Source of the DNA: Desulfocurvibacter africanus subsp. africanus DSM 2603
GTDB taxonomy: Bacteria; Desulfobacterota; Desulfovibrionia; Desulfovibrionales; Desulfovibrionaceae
NCBI RefSeq assembly: GCF_000422545.1
Contig: NZ_AULZ01000002.1
Coordinates: 351,699 to 415,698, forward strand
Length of the DNA: 64,000 nt
Reading direction: 5' to 3'
The notes beneath the pieces were generated by a model that did no database searches, was not told the DNA's origin, and was given only the letters and a program-made list of their open reading frames with translations. The position numbers were made by a program, and so were the translations under genes. Positions 51,160 through 60,282 of this stretch are shown piece by piece; the first letter of the stretch is position 1; the number at the start of each line of letters is the position of its first letter.

Positions 51160-51624
51160 TCAGCTTTTCCCTTCGGCATTGCGAGCCTGACGAATCAGCT
51201 CCAGGGTATCCATGTACTCGCCTTTCTCGGCTTCCGGGGCCAGGTTCGCGGCCTGTTGCGCCAGTTCCTCGGCCCGTTCCAGATTCTCCCCTCTAGTGTA
51301 ATACAACCAAGCCAGGTTGTTGCGCGGTCTGGGATCTTCGGGCAAACCCTTGATGGCCCGCTTGTACTCGCGTTCGGCCTTGCCCCAAGCCTCCTGGCCA
51401 AAGGCAATATTGCCCAGATAGAAGTGCGCCTCGGGCATTTCCTCGGCAGCGTCTTCATAGTGCTCGCGGGCCAGTTCCAGCTCGCCGTCATGCTCGTAGG
51501 CCAAGCCAAGCTGCAGGTGCTCCTGGGCCGTGAGCGGGTCACGCAACACTGCCACGCGCGGCAGCGAGCAAGCGGCCAAGCCGAGGCAGCCCAAGACTAG
51601 CAACATAATAATCAGCCTTCTCAT
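51160..51624 (-). CDS. TPR-repeat lipoprotein
   Basis: A 154-residue lipoprotein (lipobox ending C19, LGLAAC) with three TPR-like helix pairs (QEHLQLGLAYEHDGELELAR, EAHFYLGNIAFGQEAWGKAE, PRNNLAWLYYTRGENLERAE). Its ATG overlaps the stop of the upstream peptidase gene by 4 nt. In Pseudomonas PA2778-type proteins the peptidase and TPR parts are one chain; here they are two, both with export signals. Confidence 0.82.
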   Translation of the reverse strand: MRRLIIMLLVLGCLGLAACSLPRVAVLRDPLTAQEHLQLGLAYEHDGELELAREHYEDAAEEMPEAHFYLGNIAFGQEAWGKAEREYKRAIKGLPEDPRPRNNLAWLYYTRGENLERAEELAQQAANLAPEAEKGEYMDTLELIRQARNAEGKS

Positions 51625-52229
51625 TGCCTATCCCCCTGCTCGGCTTGGGCCGGTTCCACCAACAAAGTCCAGAACCCCGCGCGCTCCCATTGAGACAGAA
51701 AGCGCGACCAGTCCATGCGCACTCCCGGCCCGCGTGCGCCATCATTGATGATGATCGCGTCCGGCGCATGGCCCAGCAGGACCACGAAGTGATTGGCGCT
51801 CACCGGGCCGAAACCCTGATCCAGCATGACCAACAGGGGCAGGCCCTGGCCTGTCTTGTCAAGGATATCGCTCACGGAGCCTGCGTACCAGCGTGTCGTG
51901 AAGCCCCTGCTCCTCGGCCACAAGGCCAGGTCCAAGGTCAGTGAGCCGCGCAGATTCGTCCGCAGGACATCGGCGGCGATCTCTTCGGGAGTGGCCGGAT
52001 CGCCATGGAAGTTGAGCACGCCCGCCAAGCTGGCCGGTCCGCACTCCCCGACGCCCTGACTGTGGAAAGGCACGCCGGAGATGACCTGCTCTTCCGCTGG
52101 GAGCAAGCCTGCCGGGAGCATCTGGGAGTCCGGGCCTCTGCCGGCACAGGCGGCACAGGCGACCAAAGTCAACGCGACCAGAAGAATTGGCAGGCGGGCG
52201 GCACACCGCCCGCCGAGATTTGCGCGCAC
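51621..52229 (-). CDS. C39-like cysteine peptidase family lipoprotein
   Basis: A 202-residue protein with an export signal containing possible lipobox cysteines (LTLVACAACAG). The papain-like C39 fold shows C63 (GECGPASLAG), H147 (SANHFVVLLG) and D163 (INDGARG) as the likely triad. It is the peptidase half of the PA2778 family. It lies between the TPR gene and the PA2779-like gene, all within 4 nt of each other. Its substrate is unknown. Confidence 0.82.
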   Translation of the reverse strand: MRANLGGRCAARLPILLVALTLVACAACAGRGPDSQMLPAGLLPAEEQVISGVPFHSQGVGECGPASLAGVLNFHGDPATPEEIAADVLRTNLRGSLTLDLALWPRSRGFTTRWYAGSVSDILDKTGQGLPLLVMLDQGFGPVSANHFVVLLGHAPDAIIINDGARGPGVRMDWSRFLSQWERAGFWTLLVEPAQAEQGDRQ

Positions 52230-52232
52230 CGA

Positions 52233-52646
52233 TCAGCCTACGGTGATGCGCGTGTCGGTAAGTTTAAGGATGACGATCACGAGGATGACGATGATTAGCA
52301 GGGCGATGACCACGCCCAGGCCGTCACCGCCCACTGTCAGGGTATCGATCTCGGAGGCCAGTTGATGCATTTCGGCATCCGAAAGTTGCGCCAGTCGGGC
52401 ATCGATCTCTTCGGCCGAGTAGCCCAGGGCCGAGAGTCGCTCGGTCACTAGCTTGTTCTCAAGGGCCTGCTTGACCGTGGCCATGTCCTTGGCGCGCAAT
52501 TCCTGCATTTCTTGGGAAGGACCGAAAGACCTGTCCGTGGGTACGAAGCCTGCCTCGACCTTGGGCACCAAAGACAAAGTGGTCATGGTCAGCACGAGCA
52601 ACATGGCAATCCGACGAAACCAGTCAGAGGTGAGAATGGCGAGCAT
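52233..52646 (-). CDS. PA2779-like membrane protein
   Basis: A 137-residue protein with an N-terminal signal (about 1-32), an amphipathic middle part (SALGYSAEEIDARLAQLSDA, then EMHQLASEID) and one C-terminal helix (LGVVIALLIIVILVIVILKL). This fits the PA2779 family, found beside PA2778-type peptidases. It starts the three-gene minus-strand operon. The C-terminal helix could be what the C39-like peptidase processes (inference). Confidence 0.78.
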   Translation of the reverse strand: MLAILTSDWFRRIAMLLVLTMTTLSLVPKVEAGFVPTDRSFGPSQEMQELRAKDMATVKQALENKLVTERLSALGYSAEEIDARLAQLSDAEMHQLASEIDTLTVGGDGLGVVIALLIIVILVIVILKLTDTRITVG

Positions 52647-52846
52647 GAATCCCTCCTGTGTGGCGGAGTGTGAAATTAAAAGCCCTCGATTACACTAGCC
52701 TATAGAAAAATTGCACACGCGCGGCAAGCGAAGGTCTTGCGCAAAGCTGCCCTGATCGGCCTGCGGCCGGTTCACGCGGGCGTGCGTTGCCTTGGCCGCG
52801 CATGGCGTGCTACAGGCCTATGCGAAGCGCATACCGGGAGTAATAC

Positions 52847-53269
52847 ATGAACCTTCGCCTCATTATCCTGCCCGTAGACGGCTCCGAGCACTCCAGGCAC
52901 GCGGTCGAATACGCCGCGGACCTGGCCGGCGGCATGGATGCGGAAATCGTTGTCCTGAACTGCCAGCCGCCCGTGCCGGCATTTCTCGGCGAGCCCAACT
53001 TTCAGCAGGCCGTGGAGTATCGCGATGCGGAAGCCGAGGAAATCCTCTCACCCGTCCGCGACTATCTTTCAGGCCTGGGCCTGCGCTTCCGGGACATGGC
53101 AGTGGAAGGCGCGCCCGGAGAGGCCATCGCCGACGTGGCCAAGGCCGAACGGGCCGACCTGATCGTAATAGGCTCCAAGGGCAAGACCGACCTGGAAGGG
53201 CTCGTCATGGGCAGCGTGACCCACTGCGTGCTGCACATCGCGCCCTGCCCCGTGCTTGTTGTACGCTAA
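52847..53269 (+). CDS. Universal stress protein, UspA family
   Basis: A 140-residue single-domain UspA protein: IILPVDGSEHSRHAVEYAAD at the start and the ATP-binding G-x2-G-x9-GS motif (GSKGKTDLEGLVMGSVTH) near the end, closing with APCPVLVVR. Cytoplasmic stress protein that probably binds ATP. It is monocistronic as far as can be seen. Confidence 0.93.
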   Translation: MNLRLIILPVDGSEHSRHAVEYAADLAGGMDAEIVVLNCQPPVPAFLGEPNFQQAVEYRDAEAEEILSPVRDYLSGLGLRFRDMAVEGAPGEAIADVAKAERADLIVIGSKGKTDLEGLVMGSVTHCVLHIAPCPVLVVR

Positions 53270-53454
53270 GGCACGGGCCTTGCTGGTTTAATACTGCAAT
53301 CCGACGCCAGGCCACGATGCTGCCAAGGAGTTTTGCGGCTCCATTATAGGATGCATCTTGACCAGGCATGTGCTTTCCTTTAGCTTTTCTTCTTCGTTTA
53401 TCCCTCATCCGCCACGGCCAGTCCGGCCGTTGGGGTTTCAAGGAGCCCCCTGCT

Positions 53455-54627
53455 ATGCATCAGTTCCCCAGGGTCCATCGCCTTCCACCCTATGTCTTTG
53501 CCCAAGTCACCGAGCTCAAGATGAAGATGCGCCGCGAAGGCGAGGACATCATCGATCTCGGCATGGGCAATCCGGATATGCCCACACCACAGCACATTGT
53601 GGATAAGCTGCTGGAGGCATCGCAGAAGGGCTGCAACCATCGCTACAGCGCATCCAAGGGCATCAAGGGGCTGAGGCGAGCTATCGCAGACTGGTATCGT
53701 CGCCGCTTCGACGTGGACCTGGACATGGACCAGGAAGTGGTGGTGACCATGGGCGCCAAGGAAGGCTTGTCGCACCTGGCCCTGGTCATGCTCTCGCCGG
53801 GTGACGTGGTCTTTGCGCCCGACCCGGCCTACCCCATTCATCCATACGCCTCGATCATCGCCGGCGCCGACGTTCGACGCATCCCCATCGGCAAGGGCCG
53901 CAACTTCATCGACGATCTCCAGGTGGCCATGCGCCAGACCTGGCCCCAGCCCAAGCTGCTGATTATCAACTACCCGCACAACCCGACCACCGAGTGCGTG
54001 GACATAGCTTTCTTCCAGCGCATCGTGGACTTCGCCAAGGACAACAAGCTCCTGGTCATCCACGACTTCGCCTACGCCGACTTCACCTATGACGGCTATC
54101 AGGCTCCGAGCTTCCTGCAGGCCGAGGGCGCCAAGGACGTGGGCGTGGAGTTTTTCTCCCTCACCAAATCCTATTCCATGGCCGGCTGGCGTGTGGGCTT
54201 CTGCTGCGGCAACCGGGAGATGGTCCAGGCGCTGACACGCATCAAGAGCTATCTGGACTACGGCATATTCCAACCCATACAGATCGCGGCCTGTCACGCC
54301 CTCAACGGCCCCCAGGAGTGCGTCAGGGAAATCATGGACGTGCACCAGGACCGTCGTGACGCCCTGTGCGAAGCCCTGACCCGCATCGGCTGGAATGTGC
54401 CCAAGCCCAAGGCGACCATGTTCGTGTGGGCCGAGATCCCGGACGAGTTCAAGAAGCTTGGCTCCGTGGAGTTCTCCAAGCTCCTGCTGCGCGAGGGCAA
54501 GGTGGCCGTGTCGCCCGGTCTTGGCTTCGGTCATTATGGCGACGACCACGTACGCTTCGCCCTGGTGGAGAATCGCCACCGCATCAATCAGGCCGTGCGC
54601 GGCATAAAACACGTGCTCGGCGGATAG
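53455..54627 (+). CDS. Class I/II PLP-dependent aminotransferase (AlaC-like)
   Basis: A 390-residue fold-type I aminotransferase: [34 protein letters not shown]238 binds PLP in [15 protein letters not shown] and the Arg in [13 protein letters not shown] binds substrate carboxylate. It is closest to AlaC/alanine and related aminotransferases; an aspartate or diaminopimelate role cannot be excluded. AAGGAG lies before the ATG at 53455. It is 9 nt upstream of homoserine dehydrogenase, so it probably belongs to the same amino-acid operon. Confidence 0.9.
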   Translation: MHQFPRVHRLPPYVFAQVTELKMKMRREGEDIIDLGMGNPDMPTPQHIVDKLLEASQKGCNHRYSASKGIKGLRRAIADWYRRRFDVDLDMDQEVVVTMGAKEGLSHLALVMLSPGDVVFAPDPAYPIHPYASIIAGADVRRIPIGKGRNFIDDLQVAMRQTWPQPKLLIINYPHNPTTECVDIAFFQRIVDFAKDNKLLVIHDFAYADFTYDGYQAPSFLQAEGAKDVGVEFFSLTKSYSMAGWRVGFCCGNREMVQALTRIKSYLDYGIFQPIQIAACHALNGPQECVREIMDVHQDRRDALCEALTRIGWNVPKPKATMFVWAEIPDEFKKLGSVEFSKLLLREGKVAVSPGLGFGHYGDDHVRFALVENRHRINQAVRGIKHVLGG

Positions 54628-54636
54628 GGGACAAGC

Positions 54637-55926
54637 GTGAACGACGTCATCCGTCTGGGACTGGCCGGCTTCGGCACAGTCGGCTCGGGAGTGGCCAAGG
54701 TCATCGCCGAGAACGGCGAGCTAATCCGTCGCCGCACGGGCAAGCGCCTGCACATCAAGACCGTGCTAGTGCGCAACCTGACAAAGGCCCGCGCCTTCGA
54801 CCCCGGACAAGAGACGTCGTTCACATCCGACCCCTCCCGGCTGTGGGCCGACCCGGAGATCGACATCGTGGTCGAGCTCATGGGCGGCACCACCACGGCT
54901 TACGACATCATCGAGGCATCCCTGAATGCCGGCAAACACGTAGTCACGGCAAACAAAGCGTTGTTGGCCGAGCGTGGCCGGCCGCTCTTCCAGCTGGCGG
55001 GCGAAAAGGGTCTCGGCCTCTACTACGAGGCGAGCGTGGCCGGTGGAATCCCCATCGTGCAGACGCTCAAGGAGTCGCTGGCCGCCAATCGCATCGAGAA
55101 GATCGTGGGCATCCTGAACGGCACGGCCAACTACGTGCTCTCGGAAATGACCACGAGCAATCTGGAGTTCGAGACAGCCTTGGAGCAGGCCAAGCTGCTG
55201 GGCTATGCCGAGGCCGACCCGACCCTGGATATCGAGGGCATCGACGCCGCGCACAAGCTCATCATGCTCATCCGCCTGGCCTACGGCGCGCACTACCCGT
55301 TCGAGCAGTTGCCGGTGACCGGCATCTCCGGGGTCACCAGCGAGGACATCCGCCTGGTTTACGAGTTCGGCTACCGCCTCAAGCTCATCGGCCAGGCGCG
55401 CGAGGTGGACGGCAAGATCGAAGCCGGGGTTTTTCCGGCCCTGGTCAAGTATACCTACCTGCTGGCCCGCGTGGGCGGCAACTACAATGCGGTGCGCGTG
55501 GAGGCCAACGCGGCAGGGCCCCTCATGTTCTCCGGCCAGGGCGCCGGAGGCCTGCCCACGGGCAGCGCGGTGCTGGCCGACATCCTGTCGCTGGTCAAGT
55601 GCTGCGGCAAACCGGACAATACCGGATTCACCGAAATAGCGCTGCCCGATGCCGACATCCTAAACCCGGACTTGGCCGTAGCCGAGCACTACTTCCGCTT
55701 CACCGTGGCCGACCGGCCTGGTGTCATGGCCGCCATCGCAGGAGTCATGGGCGAGCTGAACATTTCCATTGCCCAGGCCGTGCAGAAGGGAGCGCCCTCC
55801 GGTCGCGGCGTGCCGATCGTCTTCCTGACCCACGCCGCGCGCACCTGCGACGTGCACGAAGCCGTGCGCCGAATAGACGCCCAAGACTTCATCGAAGCCC
55901 CCACGGTGCATTACCGCATCCTGTAA
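54637..55926 (+). CDS. hom: Homoserine dehydrogenase
   Basis: A 429-residue enzyme of the aspartate family pathway: NAD(P)-binding GLAGFGTVGSGVAKV at the start, the catalytic domain with VAGGIPIVQTLKESLAANRI and ILNGTANYVLSEM, and a C-terminal ACT domain (about 345-429: ADRPGVMAAIAGVMGELNIS), which normally senses threonine. It reduces aspartate semialdehyde to homoserine, the precursor of threonine and methionine. GTG start at 54637. Confidence 0.96.
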   Translation: MNDVIRLGLAGFGTVGSGVAKVIAENGELIRRRTGKRLHIKTVLVRNLTKARAFDPGQETSFTSDPSRLWADPEIDIVVELMGGTTTAYDIIEASLNAGKHVVTANKALLAERGRPLFQLAGEKGLGLYYEASVAGGIPIVQTLKESLAANRIEKIVGILNGTANYVLSEMTTSNLEFETALEQAKLLGYAEADPTLDIEGIDAAHKLIMLIRLAYGAHYPFEQLPVTGISGVTSEDIRLVYEFGYRLKLIGQAREVDGKIEAGVFPALVKYTYLLARVGGNYNAVRVEANAAGPLMFSGQGAGGLPTGSAVLADILSLVKCCGKPDNTGFTEIALPDADILNPDLAVAEHYFRFTVADRPGVMAAIAGVMGELNISIAQAVQKGAPSGRGVPIVFLTHAARTCDVHEAVRRIDAQDFIEAPTVHYRIL

Positions 55927-55934
55927 TCAGAACT

Positions 55935-55976
55935 GTGCGGCCGGAGCCCGATGAACGTTTCGAGTTCCGGCCGCAC
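55935..55976 (+). terminator. Terminator-like hairpin after hom
   Basis: GTGCGGCCGGA and TCCGGCCGCAC form a perfect 11-bp stem around a 20-nt loop, 9 nt after the hom stop. No U-run. A second small hairpin (TCTGCTGT/ACAGCAGA) lies at 56013-56033; the rest of the 309-nt gap to 56235 shows nothing recognisable. Confidence 0.6.
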
Positions 55977-56235
55977 GTCCATGAATCTATTCATTAATCC
56001 AATAAAAATGACTCTGCTGTAAACAACAGCAGACAGTGCGGCCGATTTGTCTCCGGCTCCGCCTTGCGCCCGCGCAAAAAACCGGCTTGATTGTGCGCAT
56101 TTTGCGCAGTATCGCGGTCCGCGCCTATTCAAGAAGGCACCCATACAGGAAATGGCAGAACTGGCATGCTGTATGCTACCAGCGAGCCGAATCTCGGGGT
56201 TCTTCCAGCATAGGTAGGAAAGGGGACGTACTTTC

Positions 56236-56361
56236 ATGGAAAGGTTCATGCTTTTTTTTATTTTTCTTCTCCTTTTCGCACTGACGGGCATCGCCTTCAC
56301 GGGCTCCACCAGTCAGCAGGCAAGCGCGACGGTTCCCCCCGCGCAGATATCAGGGTACTAA
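56236..56361 (+). CDS. Putative 41-residue membrane microprotein
   Basis: The frame begins MERFMLFFIFLLLFALTGIA, a strong membrane helix, then a Ser/Ala/Gln tail ending ISGY. AGGAAAGGGGA lies 9-12 nt upstream. No family is recognised; size and shape fit a small membrane regulator or a signal-like peptide. Confidence 0.45.
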   Translation: MERFMLFFIFLLLFALTGIAFTGSTSQQASATVPPAQISGY

Positions 56362-56473
56362 GCCCTCGCCGGCTAAGCACCTGAGACCAGAGGCCGCGCC
56401 CGTAAAGCGCGGCCCAGGCATTTCCGGACACCGCTTCCGGCCATGAAAACCACGTAAGCTTTGAGAGCACACG

Positions 56474-57145
56474 ATGCGCCACAATCTTCGTATTCTTATT
56501 CTAGCCACGGCCTTGATCTTGGCCACGGCCGCTCATGCCCAATCCCAGGGCTCCTACTATGTCTCGGACAAATTCGAGATAACCCTGCGCTCGGGCCCGA
56601 CCCTGCAGCACAAGATCCTGCGCATGGTGCCCACGGGCTCCAGATTGGACGTCGTCCAGAACGACGGCGAATGGGCCTTGGTCAAGTGGAATGAAACCGA
56701 AGGCTACGTGCAGACGCGTTTCATTACCACGGAGCTGCCCAAGGAGATCGTCATCAAGACCCTCCAGAAGCGCACCGAACAGCTTGAGCAGAAGACGAGC
56801 CAAGCCTCGGACCAATCGGGCAAGCTGGGCAGCGAGAACAAGGAACTCAAGGCCGCTTTGGAGCAGACCACCAGCGAGCTGTCCCGTATTCAGCAGGAGT
56901 ATGCCAGCCTCCGTTCCGACGCCGCCGGCGTGCTGGACCTGAAAAAGAACTACGAAGAGACGCACACCAAGCTGGAGACCATGACTTCCGAAGCCGAGCA
57001 GCTCAAAGCCATGAACAAGGAACTGCGTTCCGACGCCACCCTGCGCTGGTTCATGGCGGGTGCCGGCATTGTGGTCTTCTCATGGCTCGTGGGCTTCGTT
57101 CTCGGTCGCAGCGGCCGCAAGCGTAAGACCATGCTTTACGGCTAA
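56474..57145 (+). CDS. SH3-domain membrane-anchored protein (TIGR04211-like)
   Basis: A 223-residue protein: signal peptide about 1-22, bacterial SH3 domain (YYVSDKFEITLRSGPTLQHK, LDVVQNDGEWALVKWNETEG), coiled coil about 95-195 and a C-terminal helix (WFMAGAGIVVFSWLVGFVLG) with a basic tail. This architecture matches the TIGR04211 family. It is probably periplasmic with an inner-membrane anchor; its partner is unknown. A strong terminator follows. Confidence 0.88.
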   Translation: MRHNLRILILATALILATAAHAQSQGSYYVSDKFEITLRSGPTLQHKILRMVPTGSRLDVVQNDGEWALVKWNETEGYVQTRFITTELPKEIVIKTLQKRTEQLEQKTSQASDQSGKLGSENKELKAALEQTTSELSRIQQEYASLRSDAAGVLDLKKNYEETHTKLETMTSEAEQLKAMNKELRSDATLRWFMAGAGIVVFSWLVGFVLGRSGRKRKTMLYG

Positions 57146-57170
57146 GCGCCTGAATAGACAGAATTTTGAC

Positions 57171-57204
57171 AGCCCCCGGTCGCCGAACGACCGGGGGCTT
57201 TTTT
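57171..57204 (+). terminator. Strong intrinsic terminator of the SH3-protein gene
   Basis: AGCCCCCGGTCG and CGACCGGGGGCT form a perfect 12-bp stem with loop CCGAA, followed by TTTTT. Confidence 0.95.
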
Positions 57205-57304
57205 ATTCGCACCTTTCAAAGATTCCTCCATTTGGCGCGAGAAGCTGTGGCACGCCCCGAATCATGCTATAAGCTTGGCCAGCTCTCGCCATAAGGAGGT
57301 TGTC

Positions 57305-58240
57305 ATGCCAATCGCATCCACGTCCTATGTCCTGCCGGCTCTACCTCTGAAAGGATGGGAACCGACCTACGATACGTTACATCTGTGGCTACAGATCGTT
57401 GGCAAATTTCGGCTTGGGCTGCACCCCAAACTCAATCACTGGTGGCACGCACCCTTCTACGTCACGCCTCGCGGGCTGAGCACTCACCCGATCCCGCTCG
57501 GTGCGGGCAAGCTGGAGCTGGAATTCAATTTTCTCAGCCACACCCTGACCATAGACGCAGGCGCAGCCGGCACCATGAGCGTGGAACTGCACGACGGCCT
57601 TTCCGTCGCCGCTTTTCACGCATCGGTATTCGCACGTCTGACCGAACTCGGCATAAGAGATGTGCCTTTCCTCAATAAACCCTTCGACGTACCTGCCATC
57701 AGCACCACGCCATTCGACCGCGATACGGACCATGCCTCATACTCGCCGGAACATGTGCGCCTTTTTCTGGAAACGCTCACGGCCGTGGATAATGTTTTTC
57801 TGGAATATCGTGCCCGCTTTATCGGCAAATCCACTCCCCCGCACTACTTCTGGCACCACATGGACCTGGCCGTGACCCGCTTCTCGGGCCGCGTGGCCCC
57901 GCCCCGCCCTGGAGCGAACATTGTTGAGCGGGAAGCCTACTCGCATGAAGTCATCAGCTGCGGCTGGTGGCCGGGCGACAAGGAGGTGCGCGCCCCGGCT
58001 TTCTATGGATACGCCGCGCCCGCGCCCAAGGGCCTGTTTGATCAGCCGCTCAAGCCGGACAAGGCATACTGGCTGCCGGACAAGGGCATGGCCCTGCTCA
58101 TGCACGACGACGCACGAGCCGAGCCCAATCCACGGCAGGCCGTGCTCGATTTCCTGGAGAGCGTGTACATGGCCAGCGCGACGCAGGCGGGTTGGGATGT
58201 GGAGGGCTGCACGCTGGCAAATTACAGTCCAACTTCCTAG
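57305..58240 (+). CDS. DUF5996 family protein
   Basis: A 311-residue protein matching DUF5996: LPALPLKGWEPTYDTLHLWL, IVGKFRLGLHPKLNHWWHAP, YVTPRGLSTHPI and FWHHMDLAVTRFSGR. AAGGAGG precedes the ATG at 57305. The family's function is unknown. It is followed by endonuclease V after 15 nt, so they may share a transcript, but a functional link is not evident. Confidence 0.8.
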   Translation: MPIASTSYVLPALPLKGWEPTYDTLHLWLQIVGKFRLGLHPKLNHWWHAPFYVTPRGLSTHPIPLGAGKLELEFNFLSHTLTIDAGAAGTMSVELHDGLSVAAFHASVFARLTELGIRDVPFLNKPFDVPAISTTPFDRDTDHASYSPEHVRLFLETLTAVDNVFLEYRARFIGKSTPPHYFWHHMDLAVTRFSGRVAPPRPGANIVEREAYSHEVISCGWWPGDKEVRAPAFYGYAAPAPKGLFDQPLKPDKAYWLPDKGMALLMHDDARAEPNPRQAVLDFLESVYMASATQAGWDVEGCTLANYSPTS

Positions 58241-58255
58241 GCAGGCAGCCCTCTC

Positions 58256-59026
58256 ATGGCGTATGTTGATGGCATGAGTGAGCTTGCGCGCAACGCATTG
58301 AGCCTGCCCGAGCCTTGGCCCACGACCATCGAGGACGCCCGCACCGTGCAGGAGCGCATGCGGGGTCTGGTGCGTCTGGAGCCGCTCGCGGATCTCCCGA
58401 GACTTGTCGCCGGCATCGACGTGGGCCTGCTGCAAGACGGTTTGGTGCGCGCGGCCGTAGCCGTGCTGGACTTCCCTGCACTGACGCTCGTGGAGAGCGC
58501 CCTGGCCATACAGCCTGCGGCTTTTCCCTATGTGCCCGGCTTTCTCTCCTTTCGGGAGATACCGCCCGTGCTGGAAGCTCTAGGCAAGCTCAATGCATTG
58601 CCCGGTCTGCTGGTCTGCGACGGCCAGGGCATCGCCCATCCACGCGGATTCGGCATCGCCAGCCACCTGGGGGTGCTCACGGGGCTGCCGAGCCTGGGTG
58701 TGGCCAAATCCCGCCTCGTGGGCCGTTACGCCGAGCCGGGCAGCGAACGCGGCAGCCGTTCGCCGCTCGTGTACCGCTCGCGGCAAGTGGGCTGGGTTCT
58801 GCGCACGCGTACGAGCGTCAAGCCTGTTTTCGTCTCGCCCGGACATCGCCTGGACCTGTATGGCAGCCTTGAATTGGCCATGGCCCTTGCGCCCAAGTAC
58901 CGCCTGCCCGAAACCACGCGCCAAGCGCATAATCTTGCCTCGGGCCATAGACCAAGGAGCATCAAACCTGAGTCAGACACCGAAGAAGTTGACAAAGGCC
59001 GACGACATTCGAATAGTGGTGTTTGA
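58256..59026 (+). CDS. nfi: Endonuclease V (deoxyinosine 3' endonuclease)
   Basis: A 256-residue repair nuclease that cuts 3' to deoxyinosine. Visible key residues: D55 (AGIDVG), E101 in the PYVPGFLSFRE motif and D122 (LVCDGQGIAHPRGFG), with a conserved HLGV, GVAKS and SPGHRLDL later. The last 40 residues (from about 215) are basic and probably disordered. The ATG at 58274 is an alternative start. Confidence 0.92.
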   Translation: MAYVDGMSELARNALSLPEPWPTTIEDARTVQERMRGLVRLEPLADLPRLVAGIDVGLLQDGLVRAAVAVLDFPALTLVESALAIQPAAFPYVPGFLSFREIPPVLEALGKLNALPGLLVCDGQGIAHPRGFGIASHLGVLTGLPSLGVAKSRLVGRYAEPGSERGSRSPLVYRSRQVGWVLRTRTSVKPVFVSPGHRLDLYGSLELAMALAPKYRLPETTRQAHNLASGHRPRSIKPESDTEEVDKGRRHSNSGV

Positions 59027-59073
59027 TTTCTTCCGCCCTGCTGGCGCGGAATAGGCCATTAACGAGGTGAACA

Positions 59074-59292
59074 ATGTCCCAGCCAGAAGATATGTGGCGC
59101 TGTCAGACCGTCAATTGCGGCTATGTCTACGATCCGGATCGGGGCGACCGCAAAGGCAAGATTCCCAAGGGCACACGTTTCGAGGATCTGCCCGAGGATT
59201 GGCGCTGCCCGATATGCGGAGCGAGCAAGAAATGTTTCAAGCCTCTGGCCGGACCTGGCTCCACTGCGGGTTGTGAAACGCCCACGGTTTAG
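59074..59292 (+). CDS. Rubredoxin with C-x4-C motif (type II)
   Basis: A 72-residue iron protein. The second site is the normal C45-x2-C48 ([10 protein letters not shown]), but the first is C10-x4-C15 (CQTVNCG) instead of C-x2-C; this spacing is known in the type II rubredoxin of Desulfovibrio desulfuricans. YDPDRGD and LPEDWRCP are typical. It carries single electrons, probably in oxygen defence. It is longer than usual at the C-terminus by about 15 residues. Confidence 0.9.
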   Translation: MSQPEDMWRCQTVNCGYVYDPDRGDRKGKIPKGTRFEDLPEDWRCPICGASKKCFKPLAGPGSTAGCETPTV

Positions 59293-59426
59293 TTTCCTGC
59301 GGGAAAACTGTTGATCGCGCGTAGCAGAAGTCCAAGACCCGATCGCGCCCTTGCCGGATTTGCCGGTTTCGTTTATCCACCAGAGGCGTTTTCATTGCGC
59401 CAATCTTTCACCCCATCCGGATCATC

Positions 59427-60230
59427 ATGGCCCTCAGCTCTCACACTAAACGCCTGATCACCGCGTTCGCCCTGCTCCCCGCGCTGCTGTGGACCATCTT
59501 CGCCGGGGGCAACTGGATATTCGGCGGACTTTTGCTTGTCTGTTACCTTGGGCTGTGGGAATTCTACAGCCTTTTCTGGTCCCGCGAAGGACTGGGCAAG
59601 AAGCTCCTGGGCCTCGCCCTGTGCACGGCACTGCTAGTGGCCGCCAGGCGTCAGGACCCGCAGTTGATCATTGCCCTGCTGCTGGCAGCCTTCTGGCTTG
59701 GAGGGCTCCTGTTTTTGTTCAGTTACAGCCGCGCGCCCGGCAAGGCCAATTACCTGAATGCCACGGTGCTCGTGGGGGGATTGCTCTACCTTCCGCTGTC
59801 CTTGCACTTTTTCCTTTTTTTCCAGCCGGCGGAAATCTTCCTTGTGCTCGTGGCGGCCTTCCTCTCGGATACCGGCGCATACTATGCGGGAACCTATTTT
59901 GGTCGGCGCAAGCTTTGGCCAAGCATCAGTCCCAAGAAAACTTGGGAAGGCGGTCTCGGCGGCTTGCTGACCTGCATGCTCTCGGTACTGACCTTGGGCC
60001 TGATCTGGGGCAATGCGCCTTGGTGGAGTTGGCTTGTCCTGGCCGCACTCCTCAATCTCGCGGCCCAGTTTGGCGACTTCTTCGAATCCGCGCTCAAACG
60101 CTGGCTCTCGGTCAAGGATTCAGGTACTCTGCTTCCCGGCCATGGCGGCCTGCTCGACCGCATTGATTCGCTGCTGCTGGTTGTCCCGATCTATGCCGCC
60201 TGCCGCGCCCTGATGCCATTCTTCTCCTGA
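59427..60230 (+). CDS. cdsA: Phosphatidate cytidylyltransferase
   Basis: A 267-residue membrane enzyme with about seven helices. The conserved C-terminal signature is present: SDTGAYYAGTYFGRRKLWPS, SPKKTWEG, FGDFFESALKRWLSVKDSG, LPGHGGLLDRIDSLL. It makes CDP-diacylglycerol for phospholipid synthesis. It heads the conserved cdsA-dxr-rseP-tsaB order. Confidence 0.95.
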   Translation: MALSSHTKRLITAFALLPALLWTIFAGGNWIFGGLLLVCYLGLWEFYSLFWSREGLGKKLLGLALCTALLVAARRQDPQLIIALLLAAFWLGGLLFLFSYSRAPGKANYLNATVLVGGLLYLPLSLHFFLFFQPAEIFLVLVAAFLSDTGAYYAGTYFGRRKLWPSISPKKTWEGGLGGLLTCMLSVLTLGLIWGNAPWWSWLVLAALLNLAAQFGDFFESALKRWLSVKDSGTLLPGHGGLLDRIDSLLLVVPIYAACRALMPFFS

Positions 60231-60282
60231 GCAGCAGCCAACCGCCCACAAGGCCAGAGCGCCTAACGGTCCCCAAAAGCGC

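Noticed and set aside
53398..54612. Minus-strand frame opposite the aminotransferase
   Set aside because: The plus strand holds an intact aminotransferase with PLP lysine; the antisense product is not protein-like.
50941..56060. Similar GCTGTAAACA and GTGCGGCCGA stretches near 50945 and 56016
   Set aside because: Only two short blocks agree with different spacing; not enough to call a repeat family.
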